DNA from: Axinella damicornis
Taxonomy: Eukaryota > Porifera > Demospongiae > Axinellida > Axinellidae
DNA length: 64,000 bases
Direction of reading: 5' to 3'
NCBI GenBank assembly: GCA_963931865.1
Contig: OZ007512.1
Coordinates: forward strand, 5,788,883 to 5,852,882
The notes below the pieces were generated by a model that worked only from the letters and a program-made list of their open reading frames with translations, was not told where the DNA came from and searched no databases. The first letter of the stretch is position 1, and every line of letters starts with the position of its first letter. Below, one piece after another: positions 31,250 through 41,976 of this stretch. Made by a program: the position numbers and the translations under genes.

Positions 31250-34200
31250 CTGCACAAACAAGAATTGCATAATCATCATAATTATGGATGCAAAGATGTT
31301 GGATAGTATACTATCATTAGAGAATACATAAAACTTAGTATTTCTGTTCATCTGTGTAGCGCAACGTCTTACTGCATCAGATAATCATGCCTACCTGTGA
31401 TGACGTGGCATCCAGGAGCTCGAGGTGACTGGGATACTGCACCAGAGGGAGTTGCATCTGAGGAATGATAATCATAGGAACCACAATCACCAGGAAACCA
31501 ATATTACAACAATCTTGCACATGATGCAGTAGTTTATCATAATAATGGCCACTGGATACTCCAAGATATTATGTTATAGTGAAACCTGTATACATGTTAG
31601 TGCGATGACAGTGCACCATGTGGTTTGTGTTCAACACTTACCAAGTGGGTCAAGTTTGGAGGTCTGCAGAGTTGGGAGAGAAGGTGGAGTACACACTGCT
31701 CCTCTTGATACTGCAAGTGCAGATGGGAACAATACATGATGTCTACAGTCCATAGTGGATGTATTACAGCACCAAATACTTTGATACAATCATGCCTACC
31801 CATGATGACTTGGGATCCACTGGGACCGGGAGATGACTGGGTTGCTGCAGCAGAGGTGGTTGCAACTGATAGAAGAAACAATTATTAGCAGTAGGGCAGT
31901 AGCCACCTTGGGCACCCATGCACATAGAATCTCAATAATAGCCGCAAGATAATATTATGATGCCACTAACTGTAGGAAGAATGATCACCGGTGGTGTGAG
32001 CTACTCACCTGAAGTCTCACTGGACCCAAACCACACCAGGTGCTGCTCTGTCAGCATGGTGCAGACCTCGGCAGGATTCCTGGAGCACGTCATCAGTGTG
32101 CGGCTGCTATCAACTACGGTAGCATGGGGGGGAGTAGTGGTGTCAGAATGCTCGCAGCAGAGGAAAGCGTCCTGTGGGACTGAAATATCATAATTCAGTG
32201 TGGTGGATGCCTTGCGTAACCCCGCCATGATGGTATCTCAAATCCGGGGACACACTTTCGAACAGAGTGCTGCAGGTGCATTTCTGGGAAACTGCAGACT
32301 GACCTGGAAATAGGTTGAAAAGGAGTCGGTCAAGATAATCTTCCCAGGAAGACCTCCTGGAACCTGGAACTCGATCGTGTTTCGGTCTACTTTCACTGGG
32401 GACAGGTCAGAATTCAAGAGTAGCTTCCACTTGGCCTCGGACAGAAGGTAGGCTACTAGAGCACAGAAGACTCCGACTAAAGGACTGTGGGGGAAGTAGA
32501 GCAGCAGAGAAGGAACACTGCCACTAGGAGAGAGAAGAGCCAGATCGTCTGCTACCGGTAGAAGACATGGCATCAGGTATTCCTCCTCAGAGATCTGGGA
32601 CACAATCAGGAGCTTTTTGAAAAGCTTCAGGAGTTGCTCTGGACCGAAAATACCTGGAACGTAGTGTGAAGCAAACTCCTTCTTGCTAAGCAATTCTAGT
32701 GTGATGATTCCCTGATTGTGAAACTTCCGCAGCTTACCAACGGTTGGTGTAAGCTGACTCGGATCAGTTGGTGACCTGTGGCAGTGCTCCACTAACTCCG
32801 TTATCTTGGCAAGGAGCACCATGGGATCACAAAACACAACCTCAGGAAGTACGTCCTTGTAGTAGAAGAGGATGTTGAGGTTGTGAAGATACTCCAAAGC
32901 TTCCTCGAATGATTCTTCATTGAAGTGAAATCTTTGAGCTACAGCGAAGCACTCAGCTTTGGTAAGTACACCTCGTCCAAGCTCCAGCATCCGCTCTTGA
33001 AGTGCAAGCTCTAGGGCATTCCATCGAAGTGGGATCTGCTTTGGTTTGACATGTGATCTCTCGACTATCAATCTCCTTAGCTTGGCAGCAAATTCTTTCT
33101 CCTGTGGCCCTGGGATTTTCACATTCAAAGGGAAAATGAGCTCTTTGAACTCTTCACTGCAGAAGATGGCATCCTCCCGAATTGCAGGAAGCAAAATTTC
33201 ACAAATCTTCAGATTTTTCTCCTCTCTTGATTCTGGGCTCTGGTTCTCGAGATCTTTGTGGGTCCCTATGAAGATTGTGTTGGGACAGAGGCCTTCCTCA
33301 GACTGGGATGACTGTGCCTGTATCACTCGCATGCAATGACTCAGAATTTGTTGGTTGGTGTAGGCTGAGTGATAAGGTGTGCCCACGAGGTTACCATTGT
33401 CGTTGTAGTACTCGATAAGTGGGTGGTCGCTGAGCCTCTCACTGAGCTTGATGGTAAACATGGAGGCTGAAGTACCTCGCATGAAGATGGGGAGCACCTC
33501 GTGAAACTGAGGCTGCCCCCCAGTGTCAATGAGAGTAATACGGTCTCGTTTGAAGGCTTTCTTTTCATCTTGGTAAACAGGTGACATCTCAATGCGTAGA
33601 AGAAGCTCATCCTCTGCAGAAGTGGAGACTGAGGACATGTTTTCATGTGTGATAGAAGATGCACTTGCACTCTCTTTTGAGTCTGCTGTAGGGTGAGCAC
33701 CACCAGTTTGCGGCTGGGAGGTTCCTGGTGCTGTGGATGATGAGGAAGAAGCTGCAGAGGTGTCAGTGTTCATGGAAGGGGAAGGAAGCATTGTGGCTGT
33801 GTCTGCGATGGTCTGCGATAGGTCATCACGAGTTACCTTAGCCCACTTCCCACCTCTCTTCTCAGCCCTAGTTGCTCTCACTGGTCGTGTAGCACACGGT
33901 GTGCTACGGCGCACAGAAGGTGGCTCCTCGTCCATGATGAGTGCTACAGTATGACTTTTCCCTGTGCCGGCTGCACCAAAGATGAGCGCTTTAATGTCCC
34001 TTACCTCCACATATCCATCCTTCATTGCCTCATTGAAGAGCTCCTTGGACTTCTCACTCGCTACATGATGGAAAACATTAACTTCATACATTGTACTGAG
34101 TGTGATGTGTGCAGTGAATGTACTACATTCAATATTATAGTAATATGCCACACTTCACTACCAAAGCAACAGGATCAGTGAACACAACTAAAGTGGTGTA

Positions 34201-37200
34201 CATCTAACACAGATCGAGGGCTTTAGACTTACATAAGCACACACAACACAGAGACACAGCACAAGTAGCATGCACTGATTCAGTAATTCTGTACTAACAC
34301 AACACGTGGGTGGTTCTAGTAAAAATGGTACCTTATGTTTTTGAAATCAATTTTTATAACCTCAGAGACAAAGGAATACAAATGGCTGTCCTCACCTGTG
34401 ACTGGTGCAGCTAACTTGCAATTGCATATATATAATGTTAGATTGCATATATAATCAGTGCACAAAGACAGAAAGCCACACCCACCTTAATTGACTGGAA
34501 AATGAATATCATTAAGGTACAGTTTTTACTTGAACCACCCACACATACATAACATATGACATATGTACACACAATACATGTACACAGAAAAAACGAGGAC
34601 TAAATTACTGCAAACATTAACTGAATGTACCAAACTGTAGTGTGGGTGTAACAAACTAAAGCCATTGGGCCATGTCTGTAACAACGCATCATGAGAGCTG
34701 TGCTCAGGATACTACAGTCAAGAGCCCTCATATGTTTCTAGCTCCCTTGGTCCAAACACACACACACACACAACAGCAGCACATGCTTACACTGCACACA
34801 ATGTCATGTGTATACTTATCCCACATGTACACAAACACAGACACAACGTACAGTAACACGCGGGTACTAATCACACATTACACCTGCATTACTGACACAC
34901 ATGCAAAGTTCACATTGTACATGAACACATTAACTGAACTAGAGGTGTTCATATATAGAACACACACCCCATGCGGAACATCTACAGGATACAGTGCAGC
35001 TACAATCGACGTGACATCTCTGCCGATGCGCATCGAACAGGTGCTATCGCGTATAATATGGCCATATCCAAGGTGTGGGAGTGGACCACTTACCATAATA
35101 CCGTATGTACAACAACGTGCGCGTGCATATTATATTGTGAAGCTGAAGAGGTGGGACCAAATGTTACAAATTATAGGAAATAGCTGAAAAAAAAACATAG
35201 GCTACGTAGGCTAGGTAGGTAAACATTTTTGTACACTTAAAATTAATCCACATCATGTCGAGAGTCATGCAGCTCAGACGTAACCTCGTACCCAGTCCCA
35301 CGCCCAGCTTTTCGAGGCTAGCTCAGACTGTTACAGATTGCAGAGAGCTGTGGAAGTGCAGTGCAAAGCACGAAGGTGCTACAACAGTCCATCCAGGCAA
35401 CTGAAAAATGACCTTGAAAATTTTTTTCCATGCTTCGCGCAGAAGACAGATTAGCACTTCGCACCTCTGTTCACTACCTTCGCCAGTGAACCCCCTTTCC
35501 AAATTTCTAAATCCGCCACTGCTTAAGCCTAACATTACAGCTTGTAATTACCACTTAGTGAGTATGACATCATGGGAAAAGAACTGCTTAGGAGAGAAGC
35601 TCGCTAAACAGAAAGGTAAAGAATATAGCGAGATTGCCAAAGGGAGCTGTTACATTAGGATGTGTAATAATCTGGCTAAATTTTTGTCTCGAGACACAGT
35701 GCTGGATGCGTAGGTACGTACGTACGTGGTACGTGGTATGTACGTCGCTTTTCGCAATGCGCCCGCGCAAGTGCTGCAAGCATGCTCTACACCCGGTGTC
35801 AAACATATTTATAGCCTGCAAGTAGATCTTCAAAAATGATTATGGGTTTGCATGGCTGCTCATGAATCCTCTTACCAAGACTGCCGCTACGTAGCTCTAA
35901 TACTTAATTCAGGACGATGAATACTCACCCATCCAGTGTGCTGCACTCAGCCATCCCAAGTGCATACTAAAGCTCACTCAGCTCTAGCTAGCTAGCTATA
36001 GGCCTATAGATAAGTGTTGAAAGAATTGGCCAAGGTGTTGACTAAACATCAAGCCCAGACACGACCATACTGCTTCACCCTTTGGGTGAACATTCCTGAC
36101 CCACCCCTTGCTCACACAGAACCTCCAAGGATATTGACACTCACTTAAGCTGAAAGTCTCATAGCTAACAAGTTTTGCAGTCATAAAGGGTTAAGCAGCT
36201 GCCATGTCCTCTGCATGATTCTAGCTGATACCAAGTCGTGCCGAGACACATCAAGTCTTTTAATGACTCACTTGTTATTAATTTCTTAATCAAGTACCAA
36301 TAGAGTTGGCCATCAACTGTTTCATTCAGTATCAACCCGGTCACATGATTAATGTCCGTACCTTTGACATAGTTGTTAGCGACCACATCTGCCGGCTTGT
36401 GGAGGTTCACCCGCTGTAGAGCTTCAGCGACACGCTTCCAGGAGGGGGTGGGGTGGTGTCTGACGTAGGAGTCTACCATGGCCTCCATTCTGTAATGATC
36501 ACTCTGGTAGAGGCTTCTGATCTCTACCCTCTTAGAGTCTGGCACAAGCCAGATACCTAGGTCACTCCAGCAGTCCTCTACATCCTTCACCACCTCCATG
36601 AGGTTGTCAGTGGTGAGGGTGGGGTCAGCTGGGTGGGGAGACAACATGGCGGAGATATAATGTATGTGTTGTAACTATTCAACAAAGGCCAGTCATGGTC
36701 TTCCTGTTTATAAACAAAGTCAATCCGGGAAGAGTCAGGTTCACATGCAGAATCCAAACACAAGCAGACACAATGCATGGGTACCTACAGTGACTAAGTG
36801 GGCAGGGGGCAGGTGGGGGCACAGAAATTATTGGTGACTTTGAATGAATCCCAACATCAGACAACACACTATTGCATTGAGTATGTCCCTTGTATTAGTG
36901 CAGTGCACTATAATAATGTACTGGACGGGTCATGGTACTGGTGTGCTAACAAACTGTACTATCAATGCTTGTTCGGACTGTTACCAGTAGAGAATCTCAA
37001 TTCTGAAATTGTGACTACTCTTTGGTAGTCTTCTTCAATCAGTAATACACAACTCTACTGGTGACAGTCCAACCAAGTATCCATAGTTTAGCACTATAAT
37101 GATGAATCCACACACAGGGAAACAAAAGGCTGGGTAATGCAAAGCAATCGTGCATTATGGGAATTCTGTGGAAACTGACTGTAATGGGACATGAATGTAC

Positions 37201-39748
37201 CATACGTCTGTATCTTCAGTGACTTCCCACTGTGCGTACTTTACAAGTGTGTTGTAGTGAATCATGTCTCTTGCATGGCAACCATAGGTACATGTATACT
37301 AGCCATGCATGGAGTATACACAAGTAAGCCAGTGAGTAGACCCTCTATTAGTGTGCACACCGCACAACACAAGTCCGATTACAGGTAGTCAAGAAATGCA
37401 CGTACCGTTTGGCAAGTATCGTTTCGTCTTTGCCAGTGCTCTCTCCTCTCCCTGGTGATACAGTACTAGAGCCAGCTTCTCCCAGGAGGGGTCTGGGGCT
37501 GTGTTGACCCAGTACCCACTGACAGCACGACTCTTCTCCCTCTCAGAGGATGACTGCTGCTTGATTTCCTGTAGCTTGGAGTCTGGGATTTCAAGTTCTA
37601 TGGCCACCCTCTCCCAGTGTCCCACCTCCCCCATCACCTCCGTCACATTCTCCACAGTGAGGGTGGGGTCTGAGGGAGAGACACAAGCAGGAGGGGAGGA
37701 CAGTGAGGAGAACAGCAAATAAACAATGTTGTGGTCACCATCAGTTAATCCACTTTATGCTAAGTCAGCAGAAACACCTGGAAGCATCTGATAACATTCA
37801 ATCAGGTGATGAGGTGATTGGCAATTGGCTCACAGAACACAGTTGCAGTGATCTATGTTGTACATGAGTTGGGGATAGCTTGAGCACATGGTTGGATTGT
37901 ACTACAGGGAATTGGACATGTAACATAAGAGAATTGGTAACAGTCACCCACGTAGTACGGAAACACTGTAGTTTACATACACACTGATGGTACTGATGAG
38001 CAAAACACGCTGATTCTCATGGTGGATATGAGGGTAAAGAAGTGTGGCAGTATAATCCTGAATTCATAACACAATGTGGAGTACACTAAGGTACAATAGC
38101 CATGCATGGAGTATGCAATTACTACACAAGAAGGCCAGTGAGTATTGGTGTGCATCCATTACACCACAGAAATTGCACAGTACAAGGGATTGTCATTGCC
38201 ATAGCAACGGAAACCTGGAAGTTTATTTTAGGTCTTCTGTGGTAACCACCTCAGGAGTGACAGAAACAACTACACATGGACTCCATACACACATGATTGT
38301 CAGATTACAGTGACTACCAACATTGTTCTGTGTAACCTCAAAACTTCACCTTAGGTAGTACGTATACTGAGGCAGTATCGCAATGGTGGAGGGTACACAT
38401 ACAAACCCTACAAACATAAATACTGCCTTGTGCATTAACAGCAGGGCCATAGGAAGTGGTACGGGCCGTATGCTCATGGCTGCACCAGTTTAGACCTGAT
38501 CTTGGTCTCCTTCCCAGATTACATGCATGTACTATAGTCTGGGGATTAGACTACTACACATGCACATGCCTATCTTGTTACTCCGTGTGCGTATGCACAG
38601 CAGGGGTAAAGTGATTGCCGTGTCTGTCAGTCTGTCTGTTTGTTTATTACACAAAAATCAGCTGCAGTTAGAGCCTCAGAGCTGAATTGAGGAAACATTA
38701 GCATCTAAACAACTCACAGACCAGAGATCCACTTGAAAAAGCTGGGTGAAAGTTGAAAGCGTTCTCTATCCGAATTATCGAACAAAACCTCACTTCAACA
38801 TTATAGGCATTGATATTCATAAAGCCTACAATCTGTGCAATCTGATTGTTGCTGCAAACAGGCAACCACTTGCAAGTAGTGCATGTGGTAAGTGCTCTGA
38901 CTAATGGGCACTCTTGTTTGTGTATAGAATTGGTGAGACCCTCCACCAACCTTCATGATGTTGTTTACAAAGCGTGGATTTGGAAAACTTTACTGTCCCA
39001 ACATGATTGTCTCATTCTGAAGCTGGTTGTGTCAGACATAGAAGTCACTAGCTCAACAGGTCGACATTCAGAAGTACCACAAAGTTGAGGGCACCCTCAC
39101 AAACAACCATGTGGAAAGATGGCACAACAAACTCAACTGGTGGCTAGACGAACTGGATTGTAGAGTGGGTGACTCAGGGTTTCATACAGAGGAGGGGGGA
39201 GGGGCACGGGATCTCCAACCCCCAGCAAGAGGGGGGGGGGGGGGGGGGGTGGGGGGGGGGGGGGGGGGGGGGGGGACCCTCCTAGAACAGGCGTGCTATA
39301 TGCATGCCATCTGCATTAGGTGCTTCAGGTGCTAAACGTCTCCACGCCTGGAAAAATATCCTGAAGGAAACACTGGGATTACTCCCTCAATGGGTGCGTA
39401 TTTATCTTCAGGTGGATTCTACTGAAATGATGAAGTGCTTCAGCGAACTAATTGCTAGTAGATGAATTGAGAGTAGATGAAGTGGTAGAACATCCTTACA
39501 ATGCAAACTAACAGTAGATGAAATGAGAGTAGAAGTGGGAGAACATCCTTACAATGATCTCAATACATGTACGTATGAGTGGTCATGCACATTCCGATAC
39601 GGGACATGATTGCATGAGTTTCAGTGTTTCATTCCAGAGGGGGAGAAATTGTAGCACAGCAAAGTAAGGGGGAGGCATGAGTTGTCTTGCATCACAATCA
39701 TAGTTCTTTGGTGTCTTTCAAAGGGGGGCAGCAAAGAATCAAGCAAAG

Positions 39749-39800
<52 letters not shown>

Positions 39801-41513
39801 TTAGTGGACTTAACAAGAATGTGAATACAGTGGTGGAGTCACATGACTTACCTAGGACAGGTTCAGCGAAATGGCGGATCGTGTAGGCAACGCTGGTTTG
39901 GTTTCCATCATCTAATGTCCAAATAAGCCTCCTCCAAGATGGCTCCTGACCTGCAGCTGCCCCACCACCGAGCCAACACTCCACCACCACCCGGAGATAT
40001 TCCTCATTACTAGTGTCCTGCAGTTGCTTGATTTCATCATACTTGCCCCTTCCAATGAGACGTCGACCCAGAACTGTCCATTCCACTCCTGCACAGCCTC
40101 ACAGACACTCTCAACGGTCAGTGGTAGAGCTGAAGTGGAGAGGGAGGGAGAACAGTGTGAAACAAAACAAACTCCACTACTCTATTCTGACCCAACCAAC
40201 CCAACACAGATTACTTCCACAGTACAAATCTCCAGTGATCAAAGATCAGTAGTACAGTCTTGAGACAACCTTTCTATAAAATCATCCTTCTGATCTCTAA
40301 CAGCCATGTGCAGTACCAAACAATAAAGGTAAATCAATGCCAGCTTGCAAGGATATTGTGTGGTTGCAATTCTTATATGGGGGTGGGGCATTATACAGCG
40401 TCACCCTCAAAGTGAGGAACCAATATGGGGGGTGGGGCATTATACAGCGTCACCCTCAAAGTGAAGAACCAATATGGGGATGGGGCATTATACAGTGTCA
40501 CCCTCAAAGTGAGGAACCAATATGGGGGGTGGGGCATTATACAGCGTCACCCTCAAAGTGAAGAACCAATATGGGGATGGGGCATTATACAGTGTCACCC
40601 TCAAAGTGAGGAACCAATATGGGGGTGGGGCATTATACAGCGTCACCCTCAAAGTGAGGAACCAATATGGGGGTGGGGCATTATACAGTGTCATCCTCAA
40701 AGTGAGGAACCAATATGGGGGTGGGGCATTATACAGCGTCACCCTCAAAGCAAGGGGGGGTCACTCCCATAGACTCTATAGTCACAGCTGCGACCGCAGT
40801 CGGTCAATGGTCAACGGTCAAAGCCGCCCAAACGGGTGCAGTCAACGGTCAAAGCGGCTCAAAAATACAGTCAAAAACACGCGCCGCCCTATTTATGGCG
40901 ACGTGCAGGCAAGTATTACAAGAGCAAATAGCTGATCGGTCAAAGGTCAACGGACGAAAATCGGCGTGGTCAACGGTCAAAACTCCAAAAACAGCGGTCA
41001 AAGCTTTGACCCGCGGTCGCAGCTGTGACTATAGTGTCTATGGGAGTGACCCCCCCTTGTCAAAGTGAGGAACCAATATGGGGGTGGGGCATTATACAGC
41101 GTCACCCTCAAAGTGAGGAACCAATATGGGGGGTGGGGCATTATACAGCGTCACCCTCAAAGTGAGGAACCAATATGGGGATGGGGCATTATACAGCGTA
41201 GCCTCGTTCCCAGGCCGCGTGGGTGGCCTGGGAACGAGGCTATATACAGCGTCACCCTCAAAGTGAGGAACCAATATGGGGGTGGGGCATTATACAGCGT
41301 CACCCTCAAAGTGAGGAACCAATATGGGGATGGGGCATTATACAGCGTCACCCTCAAAGTGAGGAACCAATATGGGGGTGGGGCATAATAAATACAGCGT
41401 CACCCTCAATGTGTTGAGACACTGCAGCCCCTTTAGGTCGAGCAGAGTCTGTTCAGACAGATATTTCATGGTAAATTTGCCTCGCACTAACCTGTGCTCG
41501 CTTTCTCAGCCAT
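30995..41513 (-). CDS. multi-death-domain ROC-COR GTPase gene
   Basis: Exon chain on the minus strand: 41513-41492, 40129-39852, 37669-37406, 36628-36362, 34060-32009, 31865-31800, 31710-31642, 31457-31395, 31249-30995. Every junction is phase 1, with GT-AG ends. Product order: short N-terminus, three death domains, ROC GTPase plus COR, Ser/Pro/Thr linkers, fourth death domain. Such proteins are expected to be cytosolic signalling scaffolds: death domains bind other death domains, and ROC-COR is a GTPase-dimerisation unit as in LRRK and DAPK1. An invertebrate family with this mix exists in sponges and cnidarians; the exact order here is as read, not looked up. The last exon may end by reading into the intron (stop at 30948) or splice onward. 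Defects: a frameshift in the first death domain and a TGA in the ROC-COR exon. Could be a recent pseudogene, a null allele or consensus errors. Confidence 0.7.
31395..31457 (-). CDS. linker exon 3
   Basis: 63 bp, phase 1-1. DATPSGAVSQSPRAPGCHVI; the end and donor match linker 1, so it is a duplicate. Confidence 0.6.
31642..31710 (-). CDS. linker exon 2
   Basis: 69 bp, phase 1-1. SRGAVCTPPSLPTLQTSKLD; Pro/Thr-rich linker. Confidence 0.5.
31800..31865 (-). CDS. linker exon 1
   Basis: 66 bp, phase 1-1. ATTSAAATQSSPGPSGSQVI: Ser/Pro/Ala-rich, no fold expected. It and its donor (gtaggcatgat) are copied at 31457-31395 and, decayed, at 28249-28222. Confidence 0.65.
32009..34060 (-). CDS. ROC GTPase plus COR domain exon
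   Basis: 2,052 bp, phase 1-1. Opens with KSKELFNEAMKDGYVEVRDI, then the P-loop ALIFGAAGTGKSHTVAL. A Ser/Thr-rich insert of about 100 residues follows, then ITLIDTGGQPQFHEVLPIFM (G3, DxxGQ), then NTIFIGTHKDLE (G4, THKD). The COR part starts near LRWNALELALQERMLELG and includes winged-helix-like AECFAVAQRFHFNEESFEEA and hydrophobic PSLLLYFPHSPLVGVFCALV. An in-frame TGA at 32238-32240 is followed in the same frame by 76 more codons of conserved character (MAGLRKASTTLNYDISVP) to a normal donor, so the exon was once open throughout. The 100-residue insert between G1 and G3 is low complexity and likely disordered. Confidence 0.85.
32238..32240 (-). other. in-frame TGA in the ROC-COR exon
   Basis: Interrupts VCPRI / DTIMAGLRKA. 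The frame, codon character and splice donor beyond it are intact, so the change is a single substitution, for example CGA to TGA. If real it removes the end of COR, the linkers and the last death domain. Confidence 0.8.
35283..35322. mobile_element. fold-back family fragment
   Basis: taacctcgtacccagtccca then cgcccagcttttcgaggcta: the left arm of the 92-bp type at 10168 joined to a stub of the right end. Confidence 0.6.
35340..35520. repeat. dispersed repeat, copy 1 (pair with 46825-47012)
   Basis: Shares gtgcagtgcaaagcacgaag, gctacaac/ccacaaga, tttttccatgcttcgcgc and the end cccctttctaaa(t)...ccgcc with 46825-47012. Non-coding. Confidence 0.65.
36362..36628 (-). CDS. death domain exon 3
   Basis: 267 bp, phase 1-1. 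DPTLTTDNLMEVVKDVEDCW, SDLGIWLVPDSKRVEIRSLY, then VDSYVRHHPTPSWKRVAEAL and an Asn/Val-rich end. Close in layout to exon 2, so tandem exon duplication is likely. Intact. Confidence 0.82.
37406..37669 (-). CDS. death domain exon 2
   Basis: 264 bp, phase 1-1. DPTLTVENVTEVMGEVGHWE, RVAIELEIPDSKLQEI, then REKSRAVSGYWVNTAPDPSW and EKLALVLYH are the six-helix death-domain pattern with the W and SW landmarks. Intact. Confidence 0.8.
39095..39160 (+). pseudogene. possible transposase remnant
   Basis: The short frame TNNHVERWHNKLN resembles the TNNxVExWHxxLN motif near the end of MULE-type transposases. It lies inside a death-domain gene intron and has no other recognisable blocks. Confidence 0.3.
39231..39275 (+). 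repeat. poly-G tract with one T
   Basis: 19 G, one T (39250), then 25 G. Confidence 0.95.
39750..39800 (+). repeat. poly-C tract (51 C)
   Basis: Longest homopolymer in the window. On the sense strand of the death-domain gene it is a 51-base G run beginning 52 bases inside the intron after exon 40129-39852. Confidence 0.95.
39852..40129 (-). CDS. death domain exon 1 (frameshifted)
   Basis: Starts LPLTVESVCEAVQEWNGQ and, after a change of frame near 40078, continues LGRRLIGRGKYDEIKQLQ, then EYLRVVVECWL and EPSWRRLIWTLDD. These are the helix landmarks of a death domain (LGxxL ... W ... SWxxLxxAL). Length is 278 bp, whereas a phase 1-1 exon needs a multiple of three, so one base is missing or two are extra. 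Because the exon is symmetric, skipping it would leave the rest in frame. Confidence 0.65.
40751..41059. mobile_element. 309-bp MITE with about 42-bp terminal inverted repeats
   Basis: Ends caaggggggg and cccccccttg. The repeats extend inward through tcactcccatagac, tatagtcacagctgcgaccg. Flanked by tcaaag on both sides (40745-40750 and 41060-41065), a clean 6-bp target duplication inside a tandem-repeat unit. The interior has several ggtcaacggtcaaa motifs. No ORF. Confidence 0.92.
41199..41242. mobile_element. 44-bp minimal fold-back element with 9-bp target duplication
   Basis: Two perfect 18-bp arms, tagcctcgttcccaggcc and its complement, around an 8-base loop (gcgtgggt). Flanked by tatacagcg at 41190-41198 and 41243-41251, inside an otherwise regular repeat unit. 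The smallest complete member of the family seen here. Confidence 0.93.
41492..41513 (-). CDS. first coding exon (start codon) of the death-domain gene
   Basis: ATG at 41513-41511 gives MAEKAST plus one base, then a gttagt donor. The phase (1) matches all downstream exons. CpG sites around it (acgtca, gcgcgg) suit a promoter-proximal position. It is the only start found upstream of the first death domain with the right phase, but the assignment is not proved. Confidence 0.45.
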
Positions 41514-41813
41514 AGCGAAGACCGCGCAGCTTTGACGTGACACACCCAATGGCCATCAAATTATCTACAACGTCGCTCCTGGGATCCCGGGTCCAGACTG
41601 TGAGCCAACAATGCAACATTGGAATCAGAAATTGGGAATAGGGTGGAGTTTGGTGAAGCACGTGTGCAGGCTAGCTGGATGCAGCAGGGATCTCATCGTG
41701 ATCACGAAGACAGGGAAGATACCAAGGTTCATCACTCTGCTTGTTGTGTGAGTGACACACAGGGCTATAGGGCATGCATGCAGTGGACCATGGGATGTAC
41801 TTACTACCCCTCT

Positions 41814-41963
41814 CCCCAAACCCTAACCCCCCAAGGCTGCCCCCTGCCTTGCTTGGCACTGGGGCCAAAACATGAACATGTATTATACATACTGTCATGT
41901 ACATGTTTTGGTCCCAGTGCCAAGCAAGGCAGGGGGCGGCCTTAGGGGGTTAGGGGTTTGGGG
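41814..41963. mobile_element. 150-bp fold-back element
   Basis: Arms of about 60 bp: ccccaaaccctaaccccc, then gccttgcttggcactgggg, and their complements, around gaacatgtattatacatactg. Abuts the G run that precedes the 1.9-kb TIR element. Confidence 0.8.
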
Positions 41964-41976
41964 GGGGGGGGGGGGG

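Larger units (their letters stand above)
34061..36361. other. intron, 2.3 kb
   Basis: Holds CA-rich text (34750-34870), a decayed fold-back copy (35283-35322) and a dispersed repeat (35340-35520). No further coding exon was recognised. Confidence 0.5.
40376..41405 (+). repeat. 48-bp tandem repeat array (with two nested insertions)
   Basis: About fourteen units of cattatacagcgtcaccctc then aaagtgaggaaccaatatgg and gggtgggg. Small indels of G shift the frame between units, so the long open frames on both strands are artefacts. It lies in the first intron of the death-domain gene. Insertions at 40751-41059 and 41199-41242 interrupt single units. Confidence 0.92.

Noticed and set aside
32238..32240. 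Selenocysteine at the TGA in the ROC-COR exon
   Set aside because: No reason for Sec in COR, and a downstream SECIS element cannot be assessed by eye. Nonsense change is simpler.
40425..40935. Long open frames on both strands over the 48-bp array
   Set aside because: Periodic translations of a repeat, with frame slips between units.
40376..41405. CRISPR-like array (also 23023-23283, 54718-55245, 62070-62290)
   Set aside because: Units are head-to-tail without unique spacers, in an intron-bearing eukaryotic genome; ordinary tandem repeats.
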